From the NCBI GenBank assembly GCA_947623305.1, contig CANQGQ010000019.1, positions 1 to 37,454 of the forward strand: a stretch of DNA of 37,454 nt, given 5' to 3'. This document shows, piece by piece, positions 1-9,042 of this stretch (the first letter of the stretch is position 1; the number at the start of each line of letters is the position of its first letter). Position numbers and translations under genes: made by a program. The stretch is from an uncultured Alistipes sp. GTDB taxonomy: Bacteria; Bacteroidota; Bacteroidia; Bacteroidales; Rikenellaceae. The notes below the pieces were generated by a model that had not been told where the DNA came from, made no database searches, and was given only the letters and a program-made list of their open reading frames with translations.

Positions 1-74
1 CTGACGGAACAGCGGGTTAAAGCTGATACTTAAAATATCATTCCAACAATTATCTATGCGACTTCATGTCGCAC
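1..74 (-). other. Putative 5' end of a group II intron (partial)
   Basis: On the minus strand the helicase reading frame runs to an Ile-Pro-Trp motif and then changes abruptly at position 74 into GTGCGACATGAAGTCGCA. GTGYG is the conserved 5' start of group II introns, and the next bases form a 6-bp stem (TGCGAC/GTCGCA) with a 5-nt loop, as in the first domain I helix. An in-frame TAG follows at 54-56. Family knowledge: Bacteroidales conjugative elements often carry group II introns. Only 74 nt are visible, so reverse transcriptase, domain V and the 3' exon would lie to the left. The alternative is some other insertion or rearrangement. Confidence 0.55.
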
Positions 75-3000
75 CCAAGGTATATCGAGGTGATGCACTG
101 CCACCGCCCGCTGCTGGGCGTTTACGCCCGTGCCGAGCATCGAGGTCGAGCCGAACAACACCCGGACACGCCCTGCATTCATATCGGCAATAATACGCTT
201 ACGGGCTGCCTCCGTCTTTGCGGTTTGGATAAACTGGATTTCATCGGCAGGAATACCCAAGGCAATCAATTTGTCCTTTATATCCTCGTAAACGTTCCAC
301 TCGTGGGGCTTGTAGGTGCTTAAATCGCTGAACACGAATTGCGTCCCCTTGTTGGCGGCGGAGCGCACATAATAGTCGTAGACCGATGCGGCGCAGCGCG
401 AAGCCTTGTTGCCTGCATCGTCGCCGAACTTGCCGCCCAGCATCCGCATATCCAGCGACATTTTGCGGGCGACGTCGGTCGCCACAAGCATTTTCGCCTT
501 GTCGATGTTTTCGGGTGCAGGGCTGTCCAACCCCAAGTCCGACCAGCAGCCGCTGTTAGCGAACGCCACCAAACGGCCAATCATATCCTTCTGAGCTGCC
601 GTCGGAGCACTGGAAAGAAAACGCACGTTTTTATCGGGAATATCGAGGTGCATCATCTCCGCCGTGCGATAGTCGGTAATCTCGCGCAGGAATGCCGCCA
701 GTTCGGGCACTTTGATATAGGTGCGGAAACGCTCTTTTCTTTTGATTGCTCCCGTTACGCCAATCTCGTAATCGGTCGTCTTCTGCGTGAGGATTGCCGC
801 CCAAGCATCGAAACAGCTAATCCTCTGCCGCCGGAGTTCCTGCGGTCGCAGATACTTGAACAGAACATACAGTTCCGTAAGCGCATTCACTACGACCGTA
901 CCCGAAAGGAATGTTGCGCCGAGGTCGCGCCCCGTGCGGTTTTGAATATCGCGAATGGCGACAAGCAGGTTCATCGCCCGCTGCGAGCCTTGCGTGTTGC
1001 CGATGCCTGCAACCCGCGTGTGTCGGGTCTGGAACATCAGGTTCTTGAACATATGGCACTCGTCTACAAATATGTGGTCGATGCCCATAGTGTGAAAGTC
1101 GATGCAGTCGTCTTTGCGCTCGTCGATTTTGTACTGGAGTTCGGAGCGTTTCGCCCGCAGATTTTCCTGCCGCTTTTCCAATCCTTTCTGCATGGCGCGA
1201 CTGCGGTATCGTATGTTCGTCTGCTCCTCCAGCACCTCCAATGAACGCTCGACATCGGATAACTCCTCACGAAAGATGTTATACATCGTTTCATCGGACT
1301 GCGGTATCTTGCCGAACTGGTCGTGCGTCAGAATGATACAGTCCCAGTTGCCGTTCTTAATCTTGTTGAACAACTCCGTGCGTTTGGCAGGCGTGAAATC
1401 CTCCTTGCCCGGATAGAGCAGTTTCGCATTTGGGTAGGCTTTGCGGAACGTGTCGGCAATCTCGTGTACATTGGCTTTCAATCCGATAATAAGCGGCTTA
1501 TGCACAAGTCCCAAACGCTTCATTTCGTAGGCGGCGACACACATAACCATCGTCTTGCCCGCCCCGACCTCGTGCCAGCACACGCCGCCGCCGTTCTGCT
1601 TAATCATCCAAACGGCGTCTTTCTGCGACGGGTACAACTCCTTGTAGGCGAACTGTGCGAACGAGAGGTTCGGGAAAGTCTGCGCCGAACCGTCATAGTG
1701 CGGACGGACATAGCAGTTGAACCGCTCGTTGTAGAGCCGCACCAATTCATCGCGCACGGCTATCGGCTGGCGGTCGAGCCACTCGTTGAACTTGCGCCGT
1801 ATCTCCTCTATCTTCGTCGATGCCTCCTGTATGGCTTCTTCATCGGGCACACTCACCGCCTTGCCCTCGCGATATACCGTTTTCGTAATTTCGGGAACGG
1901 TATCGTGCAGGGCGTGAACGAACAAATCCTCGCCGTTGTAGTTCTTGACAGCGTAGGTGTTATAGACTATCGGGGAATATCCGCGCACCGCCACGACATA
2001 AGTATCGTTTACGTCGAAATACTTAACCTCGACCGTCGTGTCGAACAACTCCTGCGCATAGTCGGCATAGATGTTTTCGGGAATCCACCGCTCGCCCATA
2101 TTAAAGTCGAGTTCTTCATAAGGGATTGTTTCGGGAAAAACACTCTCCAACGCACGGACTGCCTTTTCCGACCGCACCAGCTCCTCGCCCGAAAGTTCAG
2201 CCATTCGGGAGCGTATCTCTTTGCTCTTGGCAATGACATTGCCCGACAAAAACAGCCCTTTGTGCTCCCAGCTGCCCGATACGGGATTGTAGAATATCTC
2301 ACCCTCCAACTCGCCGATAATCTCACACTGCGTTTTGTCGGTGGCTTGCGCGAGGTAGTCCATATCCACACGCCCGTAATAGTTCAGCGAACTTGCCAAC
2401 GCTTCGGTCGGGGTCAAAACGAGGGTCGTATCGACGCGCTTGAATGCCACCGGCTCGAACATAATATCGGCTTTCGATACCTTGCCGTCTGTCTTTATCT
2501 CTATGGTGCAGACCTCCATTCCCGAGGCATCGAGCGAAATCACAGCCTTGTTGTCGCTATCGTGCAGCCAGCCCCACCGACCGACAAAGGCATCATACAA
2601 GCGGTTTAGGTCTTCCCGCAATCCTTTGTGTTCGATGCGGGTGTCGTCCTCGTATCGGTAGAGGTCAAAATAGGCTTCGCGCACAGCCATATAGTCTTTG
2701 ATACGCTCCGTTTCAGACGGCTGCGATTTGAGCGGGACAAAGATTGCTCCCGTATCGGTTATGTAATCTGTCCTCCTGCATTTGAGCGTCCCCGCCTGCC
2801 CCTCAAACAGCACGAGCGTACCCTCTTTCATCCACCACATCATCGCATCGGTGTAGGGGTGGTTTTTCAGATTGGGCTTGGGTGCAGGCGCAGCATCGCC
2901 GAAAAGGTCGCCGAACAGCGACAACTGCATCGGCTCTGCCGCCTTTTCGGGAGCGTCGAAAAGGCTCTTGTCAAAGTACAAATCGAAGTTATGGGTCAGC

Positions 3001-4109
3001 AGGCGCAGCAGGTAGTCAGCCATTGCATCCTCGCCGTTCTGCCACTGGTATTTGCGCACGAACTTTCCGAACTGTTTCGTTGCGATGCGGCTCTCGGTCG
3101 AGAGGGTCGTATGCGGCAGCGTGAAATACTTGTTAAAGTATTCGGTGGTCGTTCCGTCGGTATCGACCGCTTCCTGCATCGTCTCGGTAAACATCCGTTC
3201 ACGGTTGGATATGGTTTTCTTGCGGGTGTGCTTCTGAAATATCAGCAGGTCGCTCCCAACCTCGATGCCGCTTGACTGCATAAAGAGGCTGTCTGGCAGA
3301 CGCAACGCGGTAATGAGGTTGGCGTGGTGGACGAGGTAGTCGCGCACGAACCTGTTGCCCGGAGCATCCGCCACGCCCCGAGAGGTGACGAAAGCCAGCA
3401 AACCGCCCTCGTTCAAGAGTTCCATAGCCTTGACGAAGAAATAGTTGTGTACGCTCTTCGCCGCTTGTCGGTAAATGCCGCCTTTCTTGGAAAAGTCCGC
3501 ATCGAAGACGGCGATATTGCCAAAGGGAATATTCGACACGGCAACGTCGAAAGTCTTGCGGTCCAAGTCCCGCTCGCCGATTGTCTCAAAGCCTGCCGTC
3601 TCGACCGTTGTATTGTCGTGGAGCAGGGAGAGCATCAGCCCCGAAAGATAGTCTTTCTCAAAGGCATATTCTTCGGTCTCTACCATAGCGACGGGCAGAA
3701 AGCCGCCGATGCCCGCACTCGGCTCTATCAAAGAGCGCATAAGCAGGTTGTTCTTCCTAAACACGGCTTGAACGGATGCCGCTACTGCGCCGATAAGGAA
3801 CTGCGGCGTATAAAACGCTGTCAGCACCGATGCCTTGATGCTCTCGATAACATTGCAGCGCATTCCCTCGTTGAAATAGGGATATTCGGCAATCAGCCGC
3901 TGCAGTCGCTCTATCGGCTCTGCCATACGCCCGTCAATGGGATTGTTTGTGCCGATGTTCAGCACCTCCTTGATACCGCCGAAGCCCGAATAGCGGGCAA
4001 GCACCTCTTTCTCGCTGTCGGAGGCTCGCCGCCCTTGCAGGCGGATGCGCATTGCCGTTTCAATAGCCCGCACATTCTCCGCCAGCGCATTAAACTTGTT
4101 GTAACTCAT
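54..4109 (-). pseudogene. N6-adenine methylase / SNF2 helicase fusion, 3' part interrupted
   Basis: Large DNA-processing protein of conjugative elements; 1351 residues are visible. The N-terminal part is an adenine methyltransferase-like domain, with an EPSAGIGGF motif I near residue 130 and an SNIPFGN motif (variant of NPPF) near residue 194. The C-terminal half is an SNF2-type helicase, with Walker A EVGAGKTMVM near residue 850 and the DEAH-like DECHMFKN near residue 1018. The last native residues are VHHLDIPW. In intact relatives the arginine-finger motif VI (QRxGR) comes directly after this, so it is missing here and VRHEVA plus a stop replaces it. The break coincides with a group II intron-like 5' end at 74, so the gene may be functional after splicing if the intron and 3' exon are intact outside the window. 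Start ATG at 4109 follows a hairpin + GGGAAA leader shared with other leftward genes. Confidence 0.8.
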
Positions 4110-4160
4110 ATCTTAACCTTGTTTTTCTTTCCCTTATTTCGGGGCTGTTTCGCCCGTAAG
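4110..4160 (-). promoter_or_regulatory. Hairpin + GGGAAA leader of the helicase gene
   Basis: Read on the minus strand, a GGGC/GCCC hairpin (4141-4156) is followed by AAGGGAAAGAAAAAC (about 4121-4135) and then the ATG. The same arrangement precedes the genes starting at 6843, 25482 and 26691. No function is proven; a shared expression or translation signal is inferred. Confidence 0.5.
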
Positions 4161-4480
4161 GGATTTTGTTTTTCTGCCTCCGAAAGGTGCCGGAGGCAAT
4201 CAAGACAAGGCTGAGACGGAAAATACGCTCGACAGGAGGGAGAGGAAGATTTTACGGATCACTCGCGGCGCAGCCGGGCTTGGCGGATTGCCGACGGCGG
4301 TTACCTTTGCGGGAAAATGAAATCTCCTGCAGGGCGCACAGTGGAAAGATATCAGAGTTATGCTTTGAGCAATTTACAAAGGGGATTCAGATGATTATTT
4401 GTTTGTAGTTTAGTGGGTTATCACTGTTTCCGTACTGTTATTACAAATGGTGATAATGGTACATTTTAATGATAAAAGAA
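4161..4480. other. Gene-free spacer upstream of the helicase gene
   Basis: About 320 bp between the helicase leader and the terminator of the ATPase cassette. Short open frames here have no recognizable product. The half near 4,380-4,480 is AT-rich, like the ATPase cassette, so the cassette's left border probably lies within this spacer. I see no RNA gene. Confidence 0.5.
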
Positions 4481-4512
4481 AAACACATTGAGTGTAATGA
4501 CCCAATGTGTTT
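4481..4512 (-). terminator. Rho-independent terminator of the ATPase gene
   Basis: An inverted repeat pairs AAACACATTG (4481-4490) with CAATGTGTTT (4503-4512). On the minus strand it is followed by TTCTTTTATC, a T-rich tail. It lies just beyond the 38-bp palindrome at the gene's 3' end. T-rich sequence also follows on the plus strand, so it could act both ways. Confidence 0.65.
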
Positions 4513-4527
4513 TATTTAGCTGAGATC

Positions 4528-4565
4528 ATTCGGAATTTACTGCAAATTTGCAGTAAATTCCGAAT
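4528..4565. repeat. 38-bp perfect palindrome, 3' copy
   Basis: Perfect 19+19 bp palindrome beginning ATTCGGAATTTACTGCAAA. It ends 5 bp past the stop codon of the ATPase gene. A copy differing by one base lies upstream of the same gene at 5883-5920, so the two bracket the gene. Confidence 0.9.
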
Positions 4566-4569
4566 AACA

Positions 4570-5835
4570 TTATTTGAGGATGTCGTCGTTCATCAGGAAC
4601 TGAAACAATCCCATGAAAATAATACCATCATCATCTGTATATGTGGCTATATCATTCCCGACAATTACAATCTTCTGGAAGGAATTATCTATCTTTTTAA
4701 GGGATCTCAACTCTTGTTGCCGCTTTTCTTCGCTTTCAATAGCGAAAGCCGACTGAATGTAATATTTATCGATACCGTTAGTTGCAATAAAATCCACTTC
4801 GTATTGTATGTATTGAGATTTGCCATTTCTCATTTCTCTGGATTCTATCATTCCGACATCAACAAGATATCCTCTTGAAGAGAGTTCATTATATATAATA
4901 TTCTCCATAATATGAGAACCCTCCTGCTGCCGAAAATTCAGTCTGACATTCCGCAAGCCGATATCACAACAATAATATTTCGCAATGGACTTGAAGTATT
5001 CTTTACCTTTGATATCATATCGCTTTGCGCCACTAAACAGATAAGCATCCTCTAAATACCCTAAATACTTGCCGACTGTTTCTTCATCTATTTTTATGTG
5101 CTGTACACTTTGCAATGTGTTCTTAATATTCGTGGGATTAGTCAGGGATCCGATTGAAGAACTTAATGCATCAACCATAGCGGTCAAAGCGGTTGTGTTT
5201 GCAACATTATTTTTATCTATTACATCCTTCAAGTAGGTTGTTGTCCATAAGGTTTTCAAGTATTTAGCTTTAGTTGCCGGGGTACGATACTGCCTGAGCG
5301 CCGGTAATCCGCCGTATGTATAATACTCTTTCCACAATTCGTTGATCGGCTCATCGCGTCCTGCGCAAAATTCTTTGAAAGAATACGGATTGCAACGAAT
5401 CTCATCACCTCTTCCGCGAAAGATTGTGTTAATATCCGATGATAACATATGGGCGTTGCTCCCCGTTATATAGACATCGACATTGTTTTTATTATTAAGC
5501 CCGTTCACAAGTTTTTCAAATCCATCAACCTCTTGCACTTCATCAAGGAAAACGTAGTATTGCTTTTTGGGATCGGTTATTCGTTCATAAAGATATGCTT
5601 TTAGCAGAGCCTTGTCTGCCAGTTCGCTCTGATTATTTTCATCATCCAAGTCAAACGATACCATGATAATGTTCTCCTCGGGAACACCATCTTCAATAAG
5701 ATAATCTTTATAAATGCGAGATAACAGCCAAGATTTGCCGCACCTTCTTGGTCCGGTAATAATCTTTACATTAGAGTTATGTCGATACTCCAGTAGCATC
5801 TGCAAGTAAATGGGTCTATCCTTATACTCTTTCAT
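4570..5835 (-). CDS. AAA-family ATPase with C-terminal DUF4143 (421 aa)
   Basis: Belongs to the AAA_14/DUF4143 ATPases, a large prokaryotic family with many paralogues in Bacteroidetes and no settled function. Walker A GPRRCGKSW lies near residues 28-36, Walker B YVFLDEVQEV near residue 93, and a sensor-1-like YITGSN near residue 125. The C-terminal DUF4143 region contains DVGMIESRE and the conserved YEVDFI, a nuclease-like E-V-D-F pattern seen in this family. No signal peptide or membrane segment. The gene is clearly more AT-rich than its neighbours and is bracketed by near-identical 38-bp palindromes, suggesting independent acquisition as a cassette. Start ATG at 5835 has a TATATTTA -7-like box about 6 bp upstream. 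Confident on family, not on role. Confidence 0.88.
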   Translation of the reverse strand: MKEYKDRPIYLQMLLEYRHNSNVKIITGPRRCGKSWLLSRIYKDYLIEDGVPEENIIMVSFDLDDENNQSELADKALLKAYLYERITDPKKQYYVFLDEVQEVDGFEKLVNGLNNKNNVDVYITGSNAHMLSSDINTIFRGRGDEIRCNPYSFKEFCAGRDEPINELWKEYYTYGGLPALRQYRTPATKAKYLKTLWTTTYLKDVIDKNNVANTTALTAMVDALSSSIGSLTNPTNIKNTLQSVQHIKIDEETVGKYLGYLEDAYLFSGAKRYDIKGKEYFKSIAKYYCCDIGLRNVRLNFRQQEGSHIMENIIYNELSSRGYLVDVGMIESREMRNGKSQYIQYEVDFIATNGIDKYYIQSAFAIESEEKRQQELRSLKKIDNSFQKIVIVGNDIATYTDDDGIIFMGLFQFLMNDDILK

Positions 5836-5882
5836 TGCGTTATAAATATACTATGCTAATTATAAGTGTTTTATGTTTTAAC

Positions 5883-5920
5883 ATTCGGAATTTACTGCAA
5901 ATTTACAGTAAATTCCGAAT
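5883..5920. repeat. 38-bp palindrome, 5' copy upstream of the ATPase gene
   Basis: Same sequence as 4528-4565 with one base changed. In the RNA sense of the ATPase gene the change leaves a U-G wobble pair; on the opposite strand it would be a C-A mismatch. It starts 48 bp upstream of the ATG, just beyond the expected -33 position, so it could be an operator, or a cassette boundary together with the other copy. Confidence 0.88.
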
Positions 5921-5985
5921 GAATACAAGTGTTTTAATTGATTTTTTGATAAATTAACTTATAAAAGGCTGCCGCCGGCAGACCA

Positions 5986-6026
5986 AAAAGCCCCGTATCG
6001 GTGCAGTACACCAGTACGGGGCTTTT
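5986..6026 (-). terminator. Strong bidirectional-type terminator
   Basis: A 12-bp perfect stem, AAAAGCCCCGTA (5986-5997) with TACGGGGCTTTT (6015-6026), with T-runs on both sides. It lies 8 bp past the stop of the leftward frameshifted gene at 6034 and separates that unit from the ATPase cassette. A small palindrome, CTGCCGCCGGCAG, precedes it at 5969-5981. Confidence 0.8.
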
Positions 6027-6033
6027 GTTGTCG

Positions 6034-6602
6034 CTATCGCCCAATTTTATACAGGTTGGCTGTCGAACTGAACCGCACCCCACAGAATATATAGTCGGGG
6101 GTATGTACCGCCCCTGCTGTATATATCTTTTTGCTGTTGCACTCTCCGAGGTATTTTTCCAGTTCGTCCTGCATAATAGCGAAACTCAAATTGGTTGTAT
6201 GATGCTTATATTGCCTGCCTCCAACCTCGATTAGCGCGTATGGAGCGAAAAAATCGTATGAATTGCCGCATTCGGGAGAGACTATCCCAATATCTACCAG
6301 TCTGACGCTCTGCAATCCCTCTGCCTTTGCATGGGCGTTGTCCTTTTCCACCTGCTCACGGAGCAGACGAAGGTAGGATTCTTTCTTCGCCCGAAAGGTC
6401 TTTATCGCTTTTATCCACTCGCGCACCCGCTGTTCAATGACATACCGTTGGAGACGAAGAATGTAACACGCCCGTCCATTACAAAACCGTAGTTGGTCGC
6501 ACCGCTCCACTTGCCCGTGCATCGGCAACTCGTCCGCACCCAACTCTTACCGCCCACGAGGACGACAAATTCGTTTACTGCTGCAATTTCTGACTTTTTC
6601 AT
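6034..6602 (-). pseudogene. CTn accessory gene with an internal frameshift
   Basis: Two overlapping frames together read as one protein of about 189 residues. The first (from ATG 6602) gives MKKSEIAAVNEFVVLVGGKS and continues to VSNGM; the second picks up at EQRVREWIKAIKTF and ends at 6034. The switch falls at about 6432-6440 and would be repaired by one extra base, so the gene is broken by a 1-nt deletion or the assembly has an error. I recognize it only as a protein of the type found in Bacteroidales mobile elements, with no known domain. It lies 19 bp after the 73-aa gene in the same orientation and is followed by a strong terminator. Confidence 0.6.
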
Positions 6603-6621
6603 GGCTGTATTATTTTGATTG

Positions 6622-6843
6622 TTAGATTTCGGGGATGGTTGCTGTTTCGATTAAAACGCCGTCGCGGTACAACTCAATCGTTCCAGCCGACACGCCGAAC
6701 TCTCGGCGGACGGTTTCAAGATATTCGCGGTATTGGCGTCCCGAAAAGTTCTTGCCCGACAGATTGTTGAATATCATCGGTACAGACACGCCCTCGCCGC
6801 TCGATAAGAGCACCTTGCCGTTTTGCTTGATTTCATCTTTCAT
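6622..6843 (-). CDS. Small hypothetical protein (73 aa)
   Basis: Soluble 73-residue protein with no recognized domain or export signal. It is first in a leftward two-gene unit with the frameshifted gene at 6034-6602. Its ATG follows the shared hairpin + GGGAAA leader, which supports a real gene. Function unknown. Confidence 0.6.
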   Translation of the reverse strand: MKDEIKQNGKVLLSSGEGVSVPMIFNNLSGKNFSGRQYREYLETVRREFGVSAGTIELYRDGVLIETATIPEI

Positions 6844-6906
6844 AACTCAATCCGTTTTCATGTTTTGCACTTTTATTTTCCCTGCTGTCGGTCTTTTCCG
6901 CAGGGG
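6844..6906 (-). promoter_or_regulatory. Hairpin + GGGAAA leader of the 73-aa gene
   Basis: On the minus strand CCCTGC (rc of 6900-6905) pairs with GCAGGG (rc of 6880-6885). The second arm runs directly into GGGAAAATAAAAG (6870-6882) and on to the ATG at 6843. Same arrangement as at 4109, 25482 and 26691. Confidence 0.5.
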
Positions 6907-6936
6907 TGTTCATCCGGCTTTTCAAGGCAGGGACAA

Positions 6937-7047
6937 GAACAACGCACGAGGCGCAATACACCAAGTCCGGACAAAGACGGCAGACCACTCATGCAGTCTG
7001 CCGTTCTGTCCGAATGAAATGGGACTTGGTATTTGTGCGCGTTGTTC
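6937..7047. repeat. Long imperfect inverted repeat
   Basis: Left arm from GAACAACGC (6937) through ACCAAGTCC to GACGGCAGAC (6985). Right arm is its imperfect complement, from GTCTGCCGT (6996) through GGGACTTGGT to GCGTTGTTC (7047). The loop is 10 nt. There is no T-run on either side, so it is not a standard terminator. It sits in a gene-free stretch between two leftward genes. oriT, structured RNA and a recombination site are all possible. Confidence 0.75.
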
Positions 7048-7117
7048 TACATTCGCCGCCGAAAAGCGATGAACAACCGGCGACAGGAAAAGATAATCCA
7101 AAGTATAAAAGCCGGTA

Positions 7118-7798
7118 TCATATAACCTTTATCAATGCGGCCACACATTGTTCGCGTGTAGCCTTGATGAAATCGAGCAGCAATAGCGGGTCGATATTTT
7201 TCCCGTTCAACTTGCAGGTGATGTGCAGATGCTCCCCTGTGCTGCGCCCCGTCGAGCCGGTAATGCCGACGACGGTGCCGGCTTTTACGTGAGCACCCTT
7301 TGCGGCTATCGTTCGCGAGAGGTGGCAGTAACTCACGGTATAGCCGCCATGCTTCAAGGTTACATATTTGCCCGAGGCGTTGTCCTGTCCGACCTTTACG
7401 ACCACGCCGTCCATCATTGCAAAGACTTCATCGCCGCGGGCGTGCAAATCGAGACCGTTGTGAAATTTTCTCTTTCCGGTGAAGGGATCCGTGCGATAAC
7501 CGAAGGGCGAGTTGATACGGATATGCCGCAACGGATAGCAGACGCTGAGGAAGCGGTCGGTCCACTCCTTTTTATAGTCATCGTTCGGTATAGGCTCCTC
7601 TTCGGGTGCAATCTCGTCGGACATCGGTAATCCAGCGACCGGCTGCTCCGTCTTCTTTGCGGCATCGCTGTCGGACGGAGCGGATACGACCTCCACCTTG
7701 TAGAGGCTGGACGTTCTTGCGACCGTGTTGAATTGTGCATAAACTGGTGCGGCGGCCAGCGCAATATACATTGTTAAAACAAGCATCTTCTTTTCCAT
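7118..7798 (-). CDS. Secreted M23-family metallopeptidase (226 aa)
   Basis: Cell-wall endopeptidase of the LytM/M23 type. I chose ATG 7798 because it gives a clean signal peptide ending ...AAAPVYA-Q; a longer in-frame extension to 7939 lacks one. The C-terminal M23 domain has the zinc ligands HNGLD (H-x3-D) near residue 126 and the HLH motif in STGEHLHI near residue 201, both intact. It is transcribed away from the big rightward operon and likely acts in the periplasm, remodelling peptidoglycan during transfer. The TACTTTTG -7 box (7803-7810) lies only 4 bp before the ATG, so the transcript would be nearly leaderless, or translation may start at the in-frame ATG four codons later. Confidence 0.88.
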   Translation of the reverse strand: MEKKMLVLTMYIALAAAPVYAQFNTVARTSSLYKVEVVSAPSDSDAAKKTEQPVAGLPMSDEIAPEEEPIPNDDYKKEWTDRFLSVCYPLRHIRINSPFGYRTDPFTGKRKFHNGLDLHARGDEVFAMMDGVVVKVGQDNASGKYVTLKHGGYTVSYCHLSRTIAAKGAHVKAGTVVGITGSTGRSTGEHLHITCKLNGKNIDPLLLLDFIKATREQCVAALIKVI

Positions 7799-7802
7799 GC
7801 CG

Positions 7803-7810
7803 CAAAAGTA
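7803..7810 (-). promoter_or_regulatory. -7 box TACTTTTG for the M23 gene
   Basis: Exact match to the Bacteroidetes TAnnTTTG consensus on the minus strand, 4 bp ahead of the chosen start codon. No convincing -33 TTTG was found at the ideal distance. Confidence 0.45.
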
Positions 7811-7978
7811 AAGAGCCCTTTTTGCGGGTCGAAATATCGAGTGCAAATTCCGCCGGAAAAGGAGCGACGAATAATGGTTGAGTACAAATCGGGCGGTCTT
7901 TTTGTACTCGAAGCATATAAAACAGGTGTTTGCAATCATTTGTTATATAGTTTTTTATTCTACACACAAAAACACGCA

Positions 7979-7986
7979 TACTTTTG
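7979..7986 (+). promoter_or_regulatory. -7 box TACTTTTG for the rightward operon
   Basis: Matches TAnnTTTG, 24 bp before the first ATG of the long rightward operon, in the divergent gap with the M23 gene. The -33 element is not clear. It is the best candidate for the operon's main promoter. Confidence 0.5.
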
Positions 7987-8010
7987 CAAGTACAAAACAG
8001 TTGAACGAAT

Positions 8011-8772
8011 ATGAAAAAAGGACGAATCGAACTGGGCGAACTGCCCTACGAGGTATTGGAGCAGTTCAGCCTTACGCAGGAGATGATCGAGGATCTGCCG
8101 ATGCACGTTTTGGACGACCTGTGCGATGGGCGGCACTCTCCCGTGCTCCCCATCGAGGTCGCGGATGAGAGCGGCGAGCGCATCAAGAGCCGCTCGCGCC
8201 TTGCCTTTATCCGCAAGGAAGACGGGCAGGTCGATGTGGTCTTCTATCCTGCTCTGGAAACCTCGCCGCTGAACGACTACGACGAGGTGCAGCAAAAGCA
8301 GCTGCTGTCAGGCAAGGTCATTATCGCCGATGCACAGACAGCCGACGGACGCCGCAGCAAGGTCTTCGTGCAGGTCGATCCCGGCACGAATCAGGTGATG
8401 TCCGTTCCCACACCCGTTATCGGGCGCAACTTTCAGGTGCTTGCAGAGCAGATGCACCTCGGCACGGCAGAGGTCAAGGGCTTGCAGCACGGAGACCCGC
8501 TGACCCTGATTGTGGAGAACGAACTTATGACGGTAGGTATAGACCTCAATACCCGAACGGGCATCCGCATATGCCGCGGCGACGAGCAGAGGTGGCGCGA
8601 GCAAGGCAAGCGCGACTGGGACAAGTACACGTTCGGCGTGTACGGCTGCTGGATGATGGACGATGACGGCAACCTCGACTATGTTCCCGAGGAGCAGTAC
8701 ACCGAGGAACTGTGGAACGAGCAGAAGCGGGCGGGCGAACGTAACCGTGCCGCGGCAGCCCTGCACAAGTAA
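8011..8772 (+). CDS. DUF4099-type conjugative element protein (253 aa)
   Basis: First gene of the rightward operon. The N-terminal sequence ELPYEVLEQFSLTQEMIEDL, followed by LCDGRHSPVLPI, matches the DUF4099 pattern of Bacteroidales conjugative elements. The middle resembles DUF3945-type accessory modules. No signal peptide or membrane segment, so cytosolic. Family members recur beside primase/helicase genes; their biochemical role is unknown. Followed after 23 bp by a 74-aa gene. Confidence 0.7.
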   Translation: MKKGRIELGELPYEVLEQFSLTQEMIEDLPMHVLDDLCDGRHSPVLPIEVADESGERIKSRSRLAFIRKEDGQVDVVFYPALETSPLNDYDEVQQKQLLSGKVIIADAQTADGRRSKVFVQVDPGTNQVMSVPTPVIGRNFQVLAEQMHLGTAEVKGLQHGDPLTLIVENELMTVGIDLNTRTGIRICRGDEQRWREQGKRDWDKYTFGVYGCWMMDDDGNLDYVPEEQYTEELWNEQKRAGERNRAAAALHK

Positions 8773-8795
8773 TCACAATCCCAATCTACAAGCAT

Positions 8796-9020
8796 ATGGA
8801 CAAGAGCGTATTTTATCCCGAGGAGATATTGATTGCAAAGATGGAGAGCGGCGAATACGGCTGGCTCGATTACGTGAATCACCACTCAGCCGAGTGGCAG
8901 GATGAATATATCCGCTATTGCCGGGACAACGGTCTCACGATCGGCGACGCTTCGGCTGCCGAGTTCGTGCAGTTCAAGGGCGAGGAGTTGGAGGCAGCTA
9001 TGGAGCGCGGCGACGCATAG
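8796..9020 (+). CDS. Small acidic hypothetical protein (74 aa)
   Basis: Acidic 74-residue soluble protein. It lies 23 bp after the previous gene and 22 bp before the next, in the same orientation, which supports a real operon gene. A longer frame overlaps it on the same strand, but that frame's native start is downstream at 9043. Function unknown. Confidence 0.65.
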   Translation: MDKSVFYPEEILIAKMESGEYGWLDYVNHHSAEWQDEYIRYCRDNGLTIGDASAAEFVQFKGEELEAAMERGDA

Positions 9021-9042
9021 AACCGAATATAAAACAACCACT

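Noticed and set aside
1323..2609. 428-aa open frame on the plus strand
   Set aside because: Antisense to the methylase/helicase gene with clear motifs on the other strand.
4166..4408. 80-aa plus-strand frame upstream of the helicase
   Set aside because: No domain, no promoter, Arg-rich composition; overlaps the leader region of the helicase.
8902..9042. N-terminal extension of the 530-aa protein
   Set aside because: Overlaps the 74-aa gene in another frame and is Ser/Arg-rich without family features; ATG 9043 fits the operon spacing.
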